Source: Bos javanicus (taxonomy: Eukaryota; Chordata; Mammalia; Artiodactyla; Bovidae). From it: a stretch of DNA of 64,000 nucleotides. The position numbers and the translations under genes were made by a program. Positions within the stretch are counted from its first letter, which is position 1. Each line of letters begins with the position of its first letter. The notes below the pieces were generated by a model that saw only the letters and a program-made list of their open reading frames with translations, was not told the origin of the DNA and searched no databases. The DNA lies in the NCBI RefSeq assembly GCF_032452875.1, contig NC_083869.1, forward strand, positions 78,176,501 to 78,240,500. Direction: 5' to 3'. Positions 33,146 through 45,112 of the stretch are shown piece by piece.

Positions 33146-34242
33146 AGTTCAGTTCAGTCACTCAGTCGTGTCCAATTCTCTGGGACTCCATGAACTGCAG
33201 CACGAAAGACCTCCCTGTCCATCACCAACTTCCGGAGTTTACCCAAACTCATGTTCATTGAGTCGGTGATGCCATCCAACCATCTCTTCCTCTGTCATCC
33301 CCTTCTCCTACTGCCCTCAATCTTTCTCAGCATCAGGGTCTTCTCAAATGAGTCAGCTCTTCGCATCAGGTGGCCAAAGTATTGGAGTTTCAGCTTCAAC
33401 ATCAGTCCTTCCAATGAACACCCAGGACTGATCTCCTTTAGAATGGACTGGTTGGATCTCCTTGCAGTCCAAGGGACTCTCAACAGTCTTCTCTAACACC
33501 ACAGTTCAAAACCATCATTCTTCGGCACTCAGCTTTCAAATTTCACATCCATACATGACTACTGGAAAAACCATAGCCTTGACTAGACGGACCTTTGTTG
33601 ACAAAGTAATGTCTTTGCTTTTTAATATGCTGTCTACTTTGGTCATAACTTTCCTTCCAAGGAGTAAGCGTCTTTTCATTTCATGGCTGAAATCACCATC
33701 TGCAGTGATTTTGGAGCCCAAAAAAATTGTCTGACACTGTTTTCACTGTTTCCCCACCTGTTTGCCATGAAGTGATGGGACCAGATGCATGATCTTAGTT
33801 TTCCGAATGTTGAGCTTTAAGCCAACTTTTTCACTCTCCTCTTTCACTTTCATCAAGAGGCTCTTTAGTTCTTCTTCACTTTCTGCCATAAGGGTGGTGT
33901 CATCTGCATATCTGAGGTTATTTATATTTCTCCTGGCAAGCTTGATTCCAGCTTGTGCTTCTTCCAGCTCAGCATTTCTCATGACGTACTCTGCATATAA
34001 GTTATATAAGCAGGGTGACAGTATACCACCTTGACATACTCCTTTTCTTATTTGGAACCAGTATGTTGTTCCATGTCCAGTTCTAATTGTTGCTTCCTGA
34101 TCTGCATACAGGTTTCTCCAGAGGCAGGTCAGGTGGTCTGGTGTTCCCATCTCTTTCAGAATTTTCCACAGTTTATTGTAATCCACACAGCCAAAGGCTT
34201 TGGCATAGTCATTAAAGCAGAAATAGATGTTTTTCTGGAACT
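33146..34242 (-). mobile_element. BovB LINE copy 6, followed by an inverted repeat
   Basis: Antisense BovB of about 1.1 kb with a pentamer tail (agttcagttcagtcactcag) at the left. The 5' end is truncated near RT motif A and meets the outer edge of an inverted repeat at 34241. I see no clear target duplication. Confidence 0.94.
33743..34186 (-). pseudogene. BovB RT fragment with intact YADD
   Basis: 147-codon open frame starting after motif A. Contains the motif B region (QGGILSPCLYNLYAEYV, where other copies have QGCILSPCLF) and the intact motif C NNLRYADDTTLM, then the thumb-like region. It ends at a frameshift near MHLVPS, caused by a lost base. Confidence 0.88.
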
Positions 34243-34406
34243 TTGCTTGCCTTGAAAAGCTTATTTATTTATTCTATTAATTTTTTTGAGTACTGATATA
34301 TATAAGACATTTTTAAGCTTTGAAGAAAAATGAGTTTAAACTCATTATATAGCAGTACTAAAAAAATTAATAGAATAAATAAATAAACTTTTCAAGGCAA
34401 GCAAAG
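34241..34406. repeat. 55-bp inverted repeat with 57-nt spacer
   Basis: Left arm 34241-34295 (ctttgcttgccttgaaaagc onward) and right arm 34353-34406 are reverse complements, with one indel and one substitution. The spacer contains the 14-bp perfect palindrome TGAGTTTAAACTCA (34331-34344). Confidence 0.95.
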
Positions 34407-35169
34407 TTAGACCTGCAACACCTCAGAAGAATAACCCTCATGTTATTATCCAAAGAAAAATATTCAAGTTATACTCCCCTTTCTCCCTCAATCTAGTCCA
34501 CTGTGATCAGTGAGATCTAGGTACCTTAAGACCAAAATTAAAGAAGATGAATAGAGAGAAAAGAGTAGGAAGTTAATTATGTTAATACTAAAAAGATGAT
34601 AGAACGTTCTTTAGAAATGTGTAGTACAAATGCCAAGTATGAGATAAAGAACAGACATAACAAATAGTCATGAGCTGAAAGAATAGTTTAAAATTACTCA
34701 AGCAATGCACATTAAGTTAGAAGGTGGCAAAGTTAACAAGAAACTAAATGTCTCACAAATATTTCATCTTAGATGTTAAAGTTGAGTAAATAAAATATGA
34801 ACACAGTATATAAACAAAGTATAAATGTAGACATACAGTTATGTTATTATGATCCTATGACCCAAAAAATCGTAGGATCACAACTAAACTTTGCAAGCAT
34901 TGTAGAATTTCAAAGTAAGGGACAGATGCCATGTGCATATTTATGTGTGGAAGAGGTAAGGGAGTGGTTGGTATGTGAAGAGGAAACACTGAAGAGATAA
35001 AACTGATCACAGAAAGCGAAGTAAGAAAATTGAAAACAAAGATGCAATTTAAAAGATACAATAAATATCTGCTATAAAATAAGACAGAGAGGACACAGTA
35101 AAACATGTTATATTAAATATGAAAGGACTAAAGTATTCCATTAAAGATAGACACACTGGGCTATTAATA

Positions 35170-35275
35170 AAAATGATTTAAATGTATATTTAAAATGTAC
35201 ATTATATATTAAATGTACAGTATATATTAAATATAATGTACATTTAAAATGTATATTATAAAAATGATAAGTGTA
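35170..35275. repeat. AT-rich minisatellite-like region
   Basis: Repeated taaatgtacattatatat-type words in direct and inverted order inside the old L1. Confidence 0.7.
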
Positions 35276-35297
35276 AGATAAAAATAAAGGATACACA

Positions 35298-35428
35298 AAA
35301 GTAGGGTACTATACATGTCCGCTGCATTCAACACCACCACCCCTCCTGCCTGACCCTTGGACATACCCCTACCCTCACCCCATACAAAGAACGAATTCAG
35401 TGAGTGACCAAGTAAAAGTACCTGTTAC
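35298..35428 (+). mobile_element. Retroviral LTR-like repeat C, fragment
   Basis: Matches the middle of repeats A and B: aaaagtagggtactatacat, cattcaacaccaccac, gacatacccctaccctcacc, acaaagaacgaattcagtga. Confidence 0.6.
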
Positions 35429-36399
35429 AAAAAATAATATTAATATCATAATTATAGCTCAAAATATTCAAGTAAGAAAAGTAATAAATTATAAGGATAG
35501 AAAACAGAATGCATGAAGTTATAGCAATCCTAAATCTGAGGTATGTCATATACAGGAGATCAAGTAAAGGAGACTTTGCTTAAAAAAATAAAGGTAACAT
35601 TAGTAAATTTTTTCAAATAAGTCTCTAAGAATTTGATAGATCAAGGATGCCCATAAGAAATACTCAAATGAATGTTTATAGGATATATTCTTAATGAAAA
35701 CAAAATTTATAATAATGAAATAAACAAGGAAAACACTGAGAAACAAACAAGCAAAAGGTAACCATTTGGAAATTAAGAAATGTTTTCCTTAAAACAGTTC
35801 AAGGACAAATGTTACTTAGAAAGAAAGAAAACTAGAACATTTTAGGGAAAAACCTTTAAGACAATGCCTGACTTTTTTTCAGGGGAAAAATTCTTTGTCA
35901 AAAACATTTTTATTAGTAATATAAAAAAGTAAAAACAAATTTACATTTAAACAAACTGGAAAATGATTCTAAGCAAGATGATAAATAAAGTCATTGGAAA
36001 AAAAAAATTTCAAAGACTAAATAAACCAAGAGCTGTTTCTTTGAAATGACCATTTAACAGATAAATGTCTAGCAAGGCTGCAAGTCTTCTTAAACCATGG
36101 AAGGATGAGAAAGGAAATTCAACCATATACTTGGAAGAGATTATAATAATTACAAGACAGTCCATAATTCGGGTAAAATGAGAATTAAATTCTAGCTACC
36201 AGTGCTGTTTCCACTACCACCCTCAGCCCCATACACACTCAACCCCAGCTAAGTCCAAGGTGCAAAGGAAAACATTCTGGAACAGCATGAACACTGAAAT
36301 ACCAGTAGTCTGAAGAGAAAACACTTCCTGAAATAAGTGAGATGGATTGGAGGGAAGTCTTCTCTTTGATACCTTCCATTCGCTCTTTGTACCATGGGG

Positions 36400-36901
36400 A
36401 ACATCACCTGTCCAGGTAAAGGCTAGGATCTGGGCCCTTTGCCGCAATACTTAAATCTGGACAAACATCTCCTTCAGCAACAAAAGACAAAGAAACCATA
36501 TGAGACTAAAAATAAATGCATGTATATGCAGTTGGGGCAAATTCTGGACAAAAGATATAAAGAAAACAACATCAACAGCACAACAATTGCTGCTTCTGAA
36601 GAGCTTGGGACATAAACGGAGTGTTGGGAGCAAAAGAAGGGTACTGTGCATGGCCCCTGCACTCAACACTACCAGAGCAGTGGCCAAACCACCTAAGCTA
36701 CACGTCCGACATGACCGCTGGACATACCCTTACCCTCACCCCAAATAAAGAACAAGCTCAGTGAGTAAGCCAGCAAGGGAGCCTCTTACTTGTTCTTGCT
36801 CCACCTTTCTGCAGCAGGGTTCCCAATAAAGCCTTTGGATTTCTTGTCTGCTATTTATCAATTTTATTGATTAAGGAGCCCAAGAACCCTAGTTGATGTC
36901 A
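36400..36901 (+). mobile_element. Retroviral LTR-like repeat B
   Basis: About 500 bp of the same unit as repeat A: ctccttcagcaacaaaagac, gtgttgggagcaaaagaagg, gtactgtgcatggcccctgc, then cccaataaagcctttggatt (AATAAA) and attgattaaggagcccaaga, ending near CA at 36901. The left boundary is uncertain. No viral coding region adjoins it. Confidence 0.6.
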
Positions 36902-37327
36902 CTAAGAGATAGAGAAACCACAGCACCTGCTCAGCTTGACAAAGGAAAGTCACCTGCTGCAAGGAGGAACCCTGACTATGTCCTCCTTCTCTTTGACCAG
37001 CCCATGTGTCTCCTTCCCATAGGGACCATGTGACTTTCCCTTGGCAAAGGCTTGTATCAGTGAGGCACTAAATAGAAAGCCAGTCACCTTACTGATGGAA
37101 GAGCAAATTCCATCTGCCCAGTCTGTCTTAATGAGGGCTCTCAGAAGCTGGACATGCTTCTTTCTTAGGTTTCTTGGTACATAGTGCCGGTTGATACAAC
37201 TGATATTGTAGGTAAATATGAATTTGCATTCAAAGTCATCTACTCATTGGTAAATAAGCAGAAGGAACTAAACACCTTTTATAAAGTCCAATTGAATTAA
37301 TGCCACTGATAGGCAATTTAGTTAATA
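36902..37327. other. Unassigned sequence
   Basis: Follows repeat B. No retroviral leader, primer-binding site or other family recognised. Confidence 0.4.
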
Positions 37328-37336
37328 AAACATAAT

Positions 37337-37557
37337 GTGTGCATAGTAAATTGCTTCAGTCTTGTCTGACTATTTGTGACCCTATGGAATGTAGCCCACC
37401 AGGCTCCTCTATCCATCGGATTCTCCAGGCAATAATACTGGAGTGGGTTGCCATGCCCTTATTCAGGGGATCTTCCCAACCCAGGGATGGAAACTTCAAC
37501 TCTCACGCCTCCTGCACTGGCAAGCAGGTTCTTCACCACTAACACCACTGGGAAGTC
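37337..37557 (-). mobile_element. Bov-tA SINE with target duplication
   Basis: Antisense Bov-tA with complete head (caccactaacaccactggga). Flanked by aaacataat (37328-37336 and 37558-37566). Confidence 0.94.
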
Positions 37558-37599
37558 AAACATAATACGTGTACTAAAATAAGCATGTGAAAATATTAG

Positions 37600-39300
37600 T
37601 CATATGAAGCAGAAATACACAGATATACAGAGAAATACCAAATACAATGATAAGAATACCTTTTGTAGATAGTGAAATTTAAGATTAAGCACAATGGTAA
37701 ATTCTGAATCTTCCAGGCATTAAAAAGTGTATCTTCAGAAAGTTTAAATGACAAGATTTAATCAGACATCTCATCAGCAATATTGAATGTAGAGGGGAAA
37801 ATGTAATATTGTCTTCATAATTACAAAAATTTTGATCCTAGAATTGCATATTCTTTTAAATGAGGAGAAACAATAAAGTATTTTTAGGAATTCAAGACCT
37901 TAGGTTGCTCATAATACAAAATCTCACTTTAACAATAATTTGATGAATCCTTTTCAGCAAAATAAAATAAAACAAAACAAATGATGTAAGAAAGTAAGAA
38001 TAAATAAATTTGTAAAATATGTTGCTGTTTAAAGGAATAATAATTTTAAATTATGTATTGTGTATCATATAGCAACATATTAAAATCCAGCAGATAATAC
38101 CAGTTCAATGGAGGAGGCACAGTGCAGTAGGAGTCAGTGCAGACTAAGGAAGAGAGAATTCTAAACTGCATAGCATGTTTGGAGAGAAATACAAACTTTA
38201 TGAAATCTACAAAGTCAACTAGAAAAAGATAAACAGAAATATCACCAAAGGAAAAAGGAAAAATATAGCTTTCAAATAATGAAGTAAAAAGTTTCTGTCC
38301 AGTGAAAGTCAGGAAGGAAAAAGGAAAAGCATGAAAATTAAAAAATGTATGAAACAAAATGGTAGAAATGAGTTATGATAGAGAAATTACAGTAAGCATA
38401 AATGCATTTAACTTACCCCTCAAAAACTCTTGGTACCATATTGTTTAAGAAAAACAAGACACAATATGACAATATGTGGCCTACAAGGAAACATCGGGGC
38501 TTCCCAAGTGGTACCAGTGGTAAAGAACTTGCCTGTCAATGCAAGAGACACAAAGATACAAGTTCAGTCCCTGGGTCAGGAAGATTCCCCTGGAGTAGGA
38601 AATGGCAACCCACTCCAGTATTCTTGTCTAGAGAATTCCATGAATAGAGAAGCCTTGTGGGAAATGCAAGAATTTTAAACACAAAGAATTTGAAAAGAAA
38701 AGAAAATAACCCAGTAAGTATAAAACAATTTTAATATCTTACAAAATAGAATGAAAGCAAGCATTAAAAAAGTGGACTGATAATTATATACTATTAAAAT
38801 AACACATATGTACCTAATAATATAACTTTCATATAATGATAAAAGACAGAATATACAAGTAAATAAACTATTTAAATATGACACTAAAATTATGAAAAAA
38901 CCTCACAAAGGAAGAACATGAACAAAAATAAGCAATTATACATTAAATTGAAATAACAAGTTTAGTAAGGTCTAACAAAAAGCTATAGAAATTAATATAC
39001 CATAAATAGAGAATACAAGTTCTTTTTGAATACAGGTGAATATGGTGAACATAGTTCAAATGGAGTATATGCTAAGAAAAAAAACAGTCTCATTAATTTG
39101 TATAGACTCACCATCAGAGAGAATAAACTTTCTGACCATAATGTACATAAAAAAATAAGTATAAGTCACAAATGCAGAGATAATCTTAATGTCTGGAATC
39201 AAAAATTAACTTTTGCTTTAACAAAATTAAAAATAAAACCTTTTCTTATATAGATACCAACCCATAGCTAAAGAAATTTTATAAAGAAAAATATATAATG
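37600..39300 (+). mobile_element. Ancient L1, 5' part of ORF2 and upstream, split by a Bov-tA
   Basis: agacatctcatcagcaatat and aattgcatattcttttaaat (ORF1-end/intergenic style), then acatatgtacctaataatat, aagttctttttgaatacagg, aactttctgaccataatg, taatgtctggaatcaaaaat. These follow the L1 endonuclease region order (GAATACACATTCTTTTC-type and TCTGACCACAATG-type words). Fully decayed. Confidence 0.65.
38497..38663 (+). mobile_element. Bov-tA SINE nested in old L1
   Basis: Sense head (ggcttcccaagtggtaccag) and body (aaatggcaacccactccagt). The 3' end is cut short at agccttgtggga. Confidence 0.9.
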
Positions 39301-39577
39301 TTAAGTATTATATTTGTCAATAAATAAGAAATTCTAAAAATAAATGAGCTAATTTTGATGGAGACTGCTACATTTCTAAGAAAAATTGTTCTTGGCTTCA
39401 TTCATAGCAACAGAGAGGTAGTATGATCATGACTCCCACTGGGACTATAATTCTTGGTTCCCTTGTTAGAACACAAATGATAGAATGTGAGTGTGAAGTG
39501 TTTGAACAATTAAACTTGTGTTTTTATTACTAATTTTTAACTTACTTTTTTTTTTTTATAATTGAGTATTCTTAGTT

Positions 39578-39663
39578 TTTTTTTTTTTTTTTACTTTATA
39601 ATATTGTATTGGTTTTGCCATACATCCACATGCATTCGCCACGGGTGTACACGTGTTCCCAGT
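39578..39663 (-). mobile_element. Young L1 3' tail, very short
   Basis: T-run (poly(A) on the other strand) followed by about 70 bp of L1 3' UTR (aatattgtattggttttgcc to gtgtacacgtgttccc). Strong 5' truncation. Confidence 0.88.
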
Positions 39664-39735
39664 CCTAAATTAATGCTTTTTTTTACTCTTTATTTTCATT
39701 TTCATTTTATGTCAAATCCATTTCAATCATTCTTT

Positions 39736-40291
39736 TGAATGTACATCTCATCCACTGTCACCCCCTTCTCCTCTTGCCCTCAATCTTCCTCAGTATCAGG
39801 GTCTTTTCCAGTAAGTCGGCTCTTCACATCAGAAAGCCCAAATATTTATCATCAGTCCTTCCAATGAATATCCAGTGTTTATTTCCTTTAGGATTGACTG
39901 GTTTGATCTCCTTGCTCTCCAAGGGGACTCTCAAGAGTCTTCTCCAGCACCACAGTTCAAAGCATCAATTCTTCAGCATTCAGCCTTCTTTATGATCCAA
40001 CTCTCATATCCATACATGACTACTGGATAAACCACAGCTTTGACTACATGGACCTTTATTGGCAAAGTGATGCCTCTGCTTTTTTAATACACTGTCTAGG
40101 TTTGTCATAGCTTTTCTTCCAAGGAGCAAGTGTCTTTTAATTTTGTGGCTATGGTCACTGTCCACAGTGATTTTGGAGACAAAGAATATAAAATCTGTCA
40201 CTGTTTCCACTTTTTCCCCATCTATTTGCCACAAAGTGATGGGACTGGAGGCCATGGTCTTCCCTTTTTGAATGCTAGAATTTTTCAGTTG
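39736..40291 (-). mobile_element. BovB LINE copy 7, older 3' fragment
   Basis: Antisense BovB of about 555 bp, more diverged than the other copies, lacking the last part of the 3' end. Encodes degraded forms of ITLWQIDGEKVETVTDFIFF and HKIKRHLLLGRKAMTNLDSV. Confidence 0.88.
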
Positions 40292-40908
40292 ATCACTTCC
40301 TTCTCTTGGATACACATTCTTTATTTGCTCCCTCCATCGCTTGTACTTCACCAGCCTGCTCTGGGAGTTTTAGACTCTCAAAGTTATGGGCCTTATGAAG
40401 AGTCTTTTGAAGTCCATCTAAGAACTGGTTGTCTGGGAGATGTTGCTCCAGAGTGGTCTCTTTTGGAGTTGGCATGTATGAATACAGAGATTGTTCCCAA
40501 AACTATTTCAAGATGTAGAGAAGTCTCTGGGGTATGAAGTGTGAAGGGCAGGGCATGAACGTCAGGCAAAATACTGCCACAATGCACACACAGAAGGATG
40601 GTTAAAATGTGCAGTGAACAGGACTCTGCAAAAGTGACTGGAGTAGGCAGCAGACAAAGCACATTAAAATACTAGGATTCTTTCATTCCTCAAGTGGCAT
40701 ACAACACTGTTATTAGTCTCTTCTAATGGCTGTTAGGAGGCAACATAATGTTAAGGTTTTATAGATCTTGCGATTTGGGGTACTTTGTTAACATTTTTGT
40801 GTTTTGATATTAATAAAATCAATAACAGAGGTAAAAAAAATGCAAACAAAATATGTCTGATAACACTCACTTTGACTTTCTACAAATGTATTTCACCACA
40901 GCCATTCT
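40292..40908. other. Unassigned sequence
   Basis: No family recognised. The frames at 40293-40475 and 40393-40662 show no domain. Confidence 0.4.
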
Positions 40909-41122
40909 TCTCTCATGCCCCCAGATGGTGCAGTGGTAAAGAATGTGACTGTCAGTGCAGGAGATGTGAGTTCAATCCCTAGACCAATAAGATCCCTTGG
41001 AGAAGGAAATGGAAACCCACTCCAGTATTCTTGCCTGGGAAACCACATGGACAGAGGAGCCTGGTGGGCTACTCTTTTTGACTCTTGCAAAAAAAGTCAG
41101 ACATGACTTAGTGACTAAACAA
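40909..41122 (+). mobile_element. Bov-tA SINE
   Basis: Sense: ccccagatggtgcagtggta, tcttgcctgggaaaccacat, agtcagacatgacttagtga. Confidence 0.92.
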
Positions 41123-41344
41123 ATTCTCATCTTGGAAATGGCAACTCAAATATTCTAGCCAATTTGGCAAATTTTCTAGCCCATGTTCTTGGAACATCTG
41201 AAAGCCATATATACACCAGGGACTTCTCTTGGCTTTACCTTCAAAGTTACCTACAGCTTTACCACATTTTACTGCCTTCTGTAGGCTGAACCATCATCAT
41301 CTTCTGCTAGATAACTCCATCATCTCTTTAATAAATCACCCTCC

Positions 41345-41585
41345 AAAATGATCCTTTTTTAATATTTTTATTTGACAGGTTTCAAATTTAAAGAAAATTT
41401 GCAAGAAAGGTAAAAAGAAATGTATATTCTTCACCCAGAGACCCATTTAAATTTTGCCAGTTTATCTAGTGATGCATTTTATAACAAAGAATCTAGCCCA
41501 GGGTCACATGTTGCACTCGGTTGTGTTTTCAATCTCTTTATTCTGGAACATATCTTCAGTCTTTTCACGACCTTGAGAAAACATT
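41345..41585. mobile_element. Possible old interspersed repeat of uncertain class
   Basis: aatttgcaagaaaggtaaaa, gggtcacatgttgcactcgg and ttctggaacatatcttcagt resemble a common mammalian repeat that I could not name with certainty. Confidence 0.35.
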
Positions 41586-41659
41586 AGAAAAACACAAATA
41601 GTCTAAAAAGTGACAAGTATATAATTTTCAGAGTCATTTTTTTAAAAGATAAAACAGGC

Positions 41660-41930
41660 AGATTGGATCACTCCTGGCTAAAACTTTATAGTGATTTCTT
41701 GTCTCACTTAGTAAAAGCCAGCATTTTTGCAGTGTCCTAAAGGAATCACATGTTTTAGCCCTCTCCTTCCTTGTTTACTCCTGAACCTTATCTTCCAGAG
41801 TTTCCTAATTCCTCCCTCTTCTTTCCCTGATATCCTGGTCTCTTATTTTTGCATAAAAATAGCAAGCTCTTTAGGGCTTCTGAAATGGCTGTTCTGTAGT
41901 ATTCTTAGATTTTTGCAATAAAATTTCTCC
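41660..41930 (+). mobile_element. L2 LINE remnant
   Basis: ggatcactcctggctaaaac, tcacttagtaaaagccagca, agccctctccttccttgttt in L2 3' order, diverged. Confidence 0.65.
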
Positions 41931-41953
41931 CATCGAGCTTTGACCTGTTCTTA

Positions 41954-42092
41954 TTTATTTTTTTTTTAACTTTACAATATTGTATTGGTTTTGCCATGCA
42001 TCAAAATGAATCCGCCACAGGTATACATGTGTTCCCCATCCTGAACCATCCTCCCTCCTCCCTCCCCACACCATCCCCCCAGGTCATCCCAG
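41954..42092 (-). mobile_element. Young L1 3' tail with target duplication
   Basis: 139-bp antisense L1 3' UTR fragment. Flanked by a perfect 13-bp repeat tgacctgttctta (41941-41953 and 42093-42105). Confidence 0.96.
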
Positions 42093-42690
42093 TGACCTGT
42101 TCTTAGTTTTAAGAGCAATTACCCAGTTCGAATGTATTCTATATGATAATAGTTTACTATACCCTTTACTATAGAACTCCCTTACATGCAGTGAATAACA
42201 CAAACTCCATTAGGGACAGGATTCTATTATTTTTCACTGATGTATTTCAAGTTGCTTAATATTTTCAGTGAAGTGTAATATCTGAAACCATGACTGACAC
42301 ACAATCAGTTCAGTTCAGTTCAGTCACTCAGTCATATCCGACTCTTTGCGACCCCATGAACCATAGCACGCTAGCCCTCCCTGTCCATCACCAACTCCTG
42401 GAGTCCACCCAGACCCAAGTCCATCGGTCCGTGATGACAGCCAACCATCTCATCCTCTGCCATCCCCTTCTCCTCCTGACCTCAATCTTTCCCAGCATCA
42501 GAGTCTTTTTAAATGAGTCAGCTCTTCACATCAGGTGGCCATAGTATTGGAGTTAGGCTTCAACATCAGTCCTTCCAATGAACATCCAGGACTGATCTCC
42601 TTTAGGATTGACTGGTTGGATCTCCTGCAGTCCAAGGGACTCTCAAGAGTCTTCTACAATCCAACACCAGAGTTCAAAAGCATCAATTCT

Positions 42691-43071
42691 TCAGCACTCA
42701 GCTTTCTTTACAGTCCAACACCCACATCCACACATAACCACTGGAAAAACCATAGCCTTGACTAGACAGACCTTTATTGGCAAAGTAATGTTACTGCTTT
42801 TTAATATGATGCCTAGGTTGGTCATAACTTTCCTTCCAAGGAGTAAGCATCTTTTAATTTCATGGCTGCAATCACCATCTGCGGTGATTTTGGAGCCCAA
42901 AAAATAAAGTCTGACCCTGGCTTCCACTGTTTCCCCATCTATTTCCCATGAAGTGATGGGACCGGATGCCATGATCTTCATTTTCTGAATGTTGAGCTTT
43001 AAGCCAACTTTTTCAGTCTCCACTTTCACTTTCATCAAGAGGCTTTTGAGTTCCTCTTCACTTTCTGCCAT
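42691..43071 (-). pseudogene. BovB C-terminal region, open piece
   Basis: 126-codon open frame starting just after YADD (MAESEEELKSLLMKVK) and covering the thumb and start of the C-terminal region (GDCSHEIKRCLLLGRKVMTN). Not recognised as functional. Confidence 0.85.
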
Positions 43072-43723
43072 AAGGGTGGTGTCATCTGCATATCTGAAGT
43101 TATTGATATTTCTCCTGGTAATCTTGATTCCAGCTTGTGTTTATTCTAGTCCAGTGTTTCTAATGATGTACTCTGCATAGAAGTTAAATAAGCAGGATGA
43201 CAATATACAGCCTTGACGTACTCCTTTTCCTATTTGGAACCAGTCTGTTGTTCCATGTCCAGTTCTAACTGTTATTTCCTGACCTGCATACAGATTTCTC
43301 AAGAGGCAGGTCAGGTGGTCTGGTATTCCCATCTCTTGAAGAATTTTCCACAGTTTATTGTGATCCACACAGTCAAAGGCTTTGGCATAGTCAATAAAGC
43401 AGAAATAGATGCTTTTTTGGAACTCTCTTGCTTTTTTGATGATCCAGCAGATGTTGGCAAGTTGATCTCTGGTTCCTCTGCCTTTTCTAAAACCACCTTG
43501 AACATCTCACAGTTCATGTATTGCTGAAGCCTGGCTTGGAGAATTTTGAGTATTACTTTACTAGTGTGTGAGATGAGTGCAATTGTGCAGTAGTCTGAGC
43601 ATTCTTTGGCATTGCCTTTCTTTGGGATTGGAATGAAAACTGACCTTTTCCAGTCCTGTGGCCACTGCTGAGTTTTCCAAATTTGCTGGCAAATTTAGTG
43701 CAGCACTTTCACGGCATTGTCTT

Positions 43724-44119
43724 TCAGGATTTGAAATAGTCAACTGGAATTCCATCACCTCCACTAGCTTTGTTCATAGTGATGCTTCCTAAGGCCCACT
43801 TGACTTCACATTCCAGGATGTCTGGCTCTAAATGAGTGATCACACCTTTGTGATTATCTTGGTCATGAAGATCTTTTTTGTACAGTTCTTCTGTGTATTC
43901 TTGCCACCTCTTCTTAATATCTTCTGCTTCTCTTAGGTCCCTACCATTTCCGTCCTTTACCAAGCCCATCTTTGCATGAAATATTCCCTTGGTATCTCTA
44001 ATTTTCTTGAAGATATCTCTAGTCTTTCCCATTCTATTGTTTTCCTCTATTTCTTTGCATTGATCACTAAGGAAGGCTTTCTTATCTCTTCTTGCTCTTC
44101 TTTGGAACTCTGCATTCAA
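43724..44119 (-). pseudogene. BovB linker and start of RT, open piece
   Basis: 131-codon open frame (MNAEFQRRARRDKKAFLSDQ ... ITMNKASGGDGIPVDYF), the segment just before the RT fingers. Ends at a frameshift near 43735. Confidence 0.87.
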
Positions 44120-44332
44120 ATGGGTATATCTTTCCTTTTCTCCTTTGCTTTCATTTCCCTTCTTCTCATAGCTATTTGTAAGGCCTCCTCAGATAGCCAT
44201 TTTGCTTTTTTGCATTTCTTTTTCTTGGGGATGTCTTGATTCTTGTCTCCTGTAGAATGTCACGAACCTCCACCCATAGTTCATCAGGCACTCTGTCTAT
44301 CAGATCTAGTCCCTTAAATCTATTTCTCACTA

Positions 44333-45112
44333 GATGTTCAATAAATATCAATTGAATGAATAAACAAATAGGAAAATGTGCAGCATTCAGAAAATACTAT
44401 TAGTACAGTTGGTTGTTAATATAAGGGAAAAAAGAAAAGAGTATTCTGATCTCATAGTTTTCCAAGTGTTAATTACCTTTGGATTACAGACTTAAATATG
44501 AAGAGAGAAACTTTAAGAGTGTTGGGGAGTGTGTAATTTCCTCAGTTCTGTCTCATCACAACAAAAAGTTGAAGCGAAGGACCAGCTCTTGGATGAATCT
44601 GTGTTACAGCTCTGTGTTACAGCTCAGTTTTATTTAGAAAATAAGGGAAATGCATCTTTGAGGTACAAAGGCATGGTGACCCAAAAAACAAGAAGAAGAG
44701 AGAGAGAGAGAGATCCCAGGCCCTTTGACTCCTCTTTTTATATGTTTTTTCTCCTCCCACTGGACCTGTCCTATGTAAATTGGGCTATCCAGGAGTGTTG
44801 TTTGTTCTACCTGAGGTCCTACTCTGGTCCTCGGACATTCCTTTTTTCTATTTTCACGGTGTTTCCCTTCCTTGTCTTTTATCCACCACCATTCTGGACT
44901 CTTTTTTCCTATTCTATCTACCTAACAAGAGTTTTGAAAGAGGATATAGGAAATTATCTTCATTACTCTTAAGTTGATAAGATTTCCTAAGCAAGACATA
45001 ATTGCCCTAACATAATGAACTATATAAAATAGACTTCATAATTATTTTTTTAAAAAATAAGTAATGTTAAAACTGATAAATAAATCTAAATAATTAAACT
45101 TTGAAAACAGTC
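44333..45112. other. Unassigned sequence with short (GA)n
   Basis: tagatgttcaataaatatca at 44333 resembles the end of a MIR/L2-type repeat. A (GA)n run lies at 44691-44713. The 147-codon frame at 44529-44972 has no recognisable domain, and I see no splice or promoter context for it. Confidence 0.4.

Larger units (their letters stand above)
34440..36170 (+). mobile_element. Ancient L1, ORF2 5' and middle region, heavily decayed
   Basis: Word order follows L1 ORF2: aaaggactaaagtattccat with a following agacacactgggctatt (endonuclease region), gctcaaaatattcaagtaag, accatttggaaattaagaaa, and gagctgtttctttgaaatga with tctagcaaggctgcaag. Interrupted by an LTR piece near 35300. No reading frame survives. 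Confidence 0.7.
42303..44332 (-). mobile_element. BovB LINE copy 8, second longest
   Basis: Antisense BovB of about 2.03 kb from the pentamer tail (agttcagttcagttcagtca) back to the endonuclease-RT linker (gttcatcaggcactctgtct). RT motif A FDCVDHNKLW, the region encoding GVRQGCILSSCLFNFYAEYI and the YADD motif are all present, but in different frames. It ends at aaatctatttctcac. Confidence 0.96.

Noticed and set aside
35298..36901. A provirus bounded by LTR-like repeats C and B
   Set aside because: The 1 kb between them is ancient L1 ORF2, not retroviral gag, pol or env, and copy C is only a fragment.
44529..44972. 147-codon open frame that might be a small gene
   Set aside because: No domain, no homology I recognise, low-complexity Phe/Leu/Ser/Tyr-rich translation typical of T-rich DNA, and no promoter or splice context.
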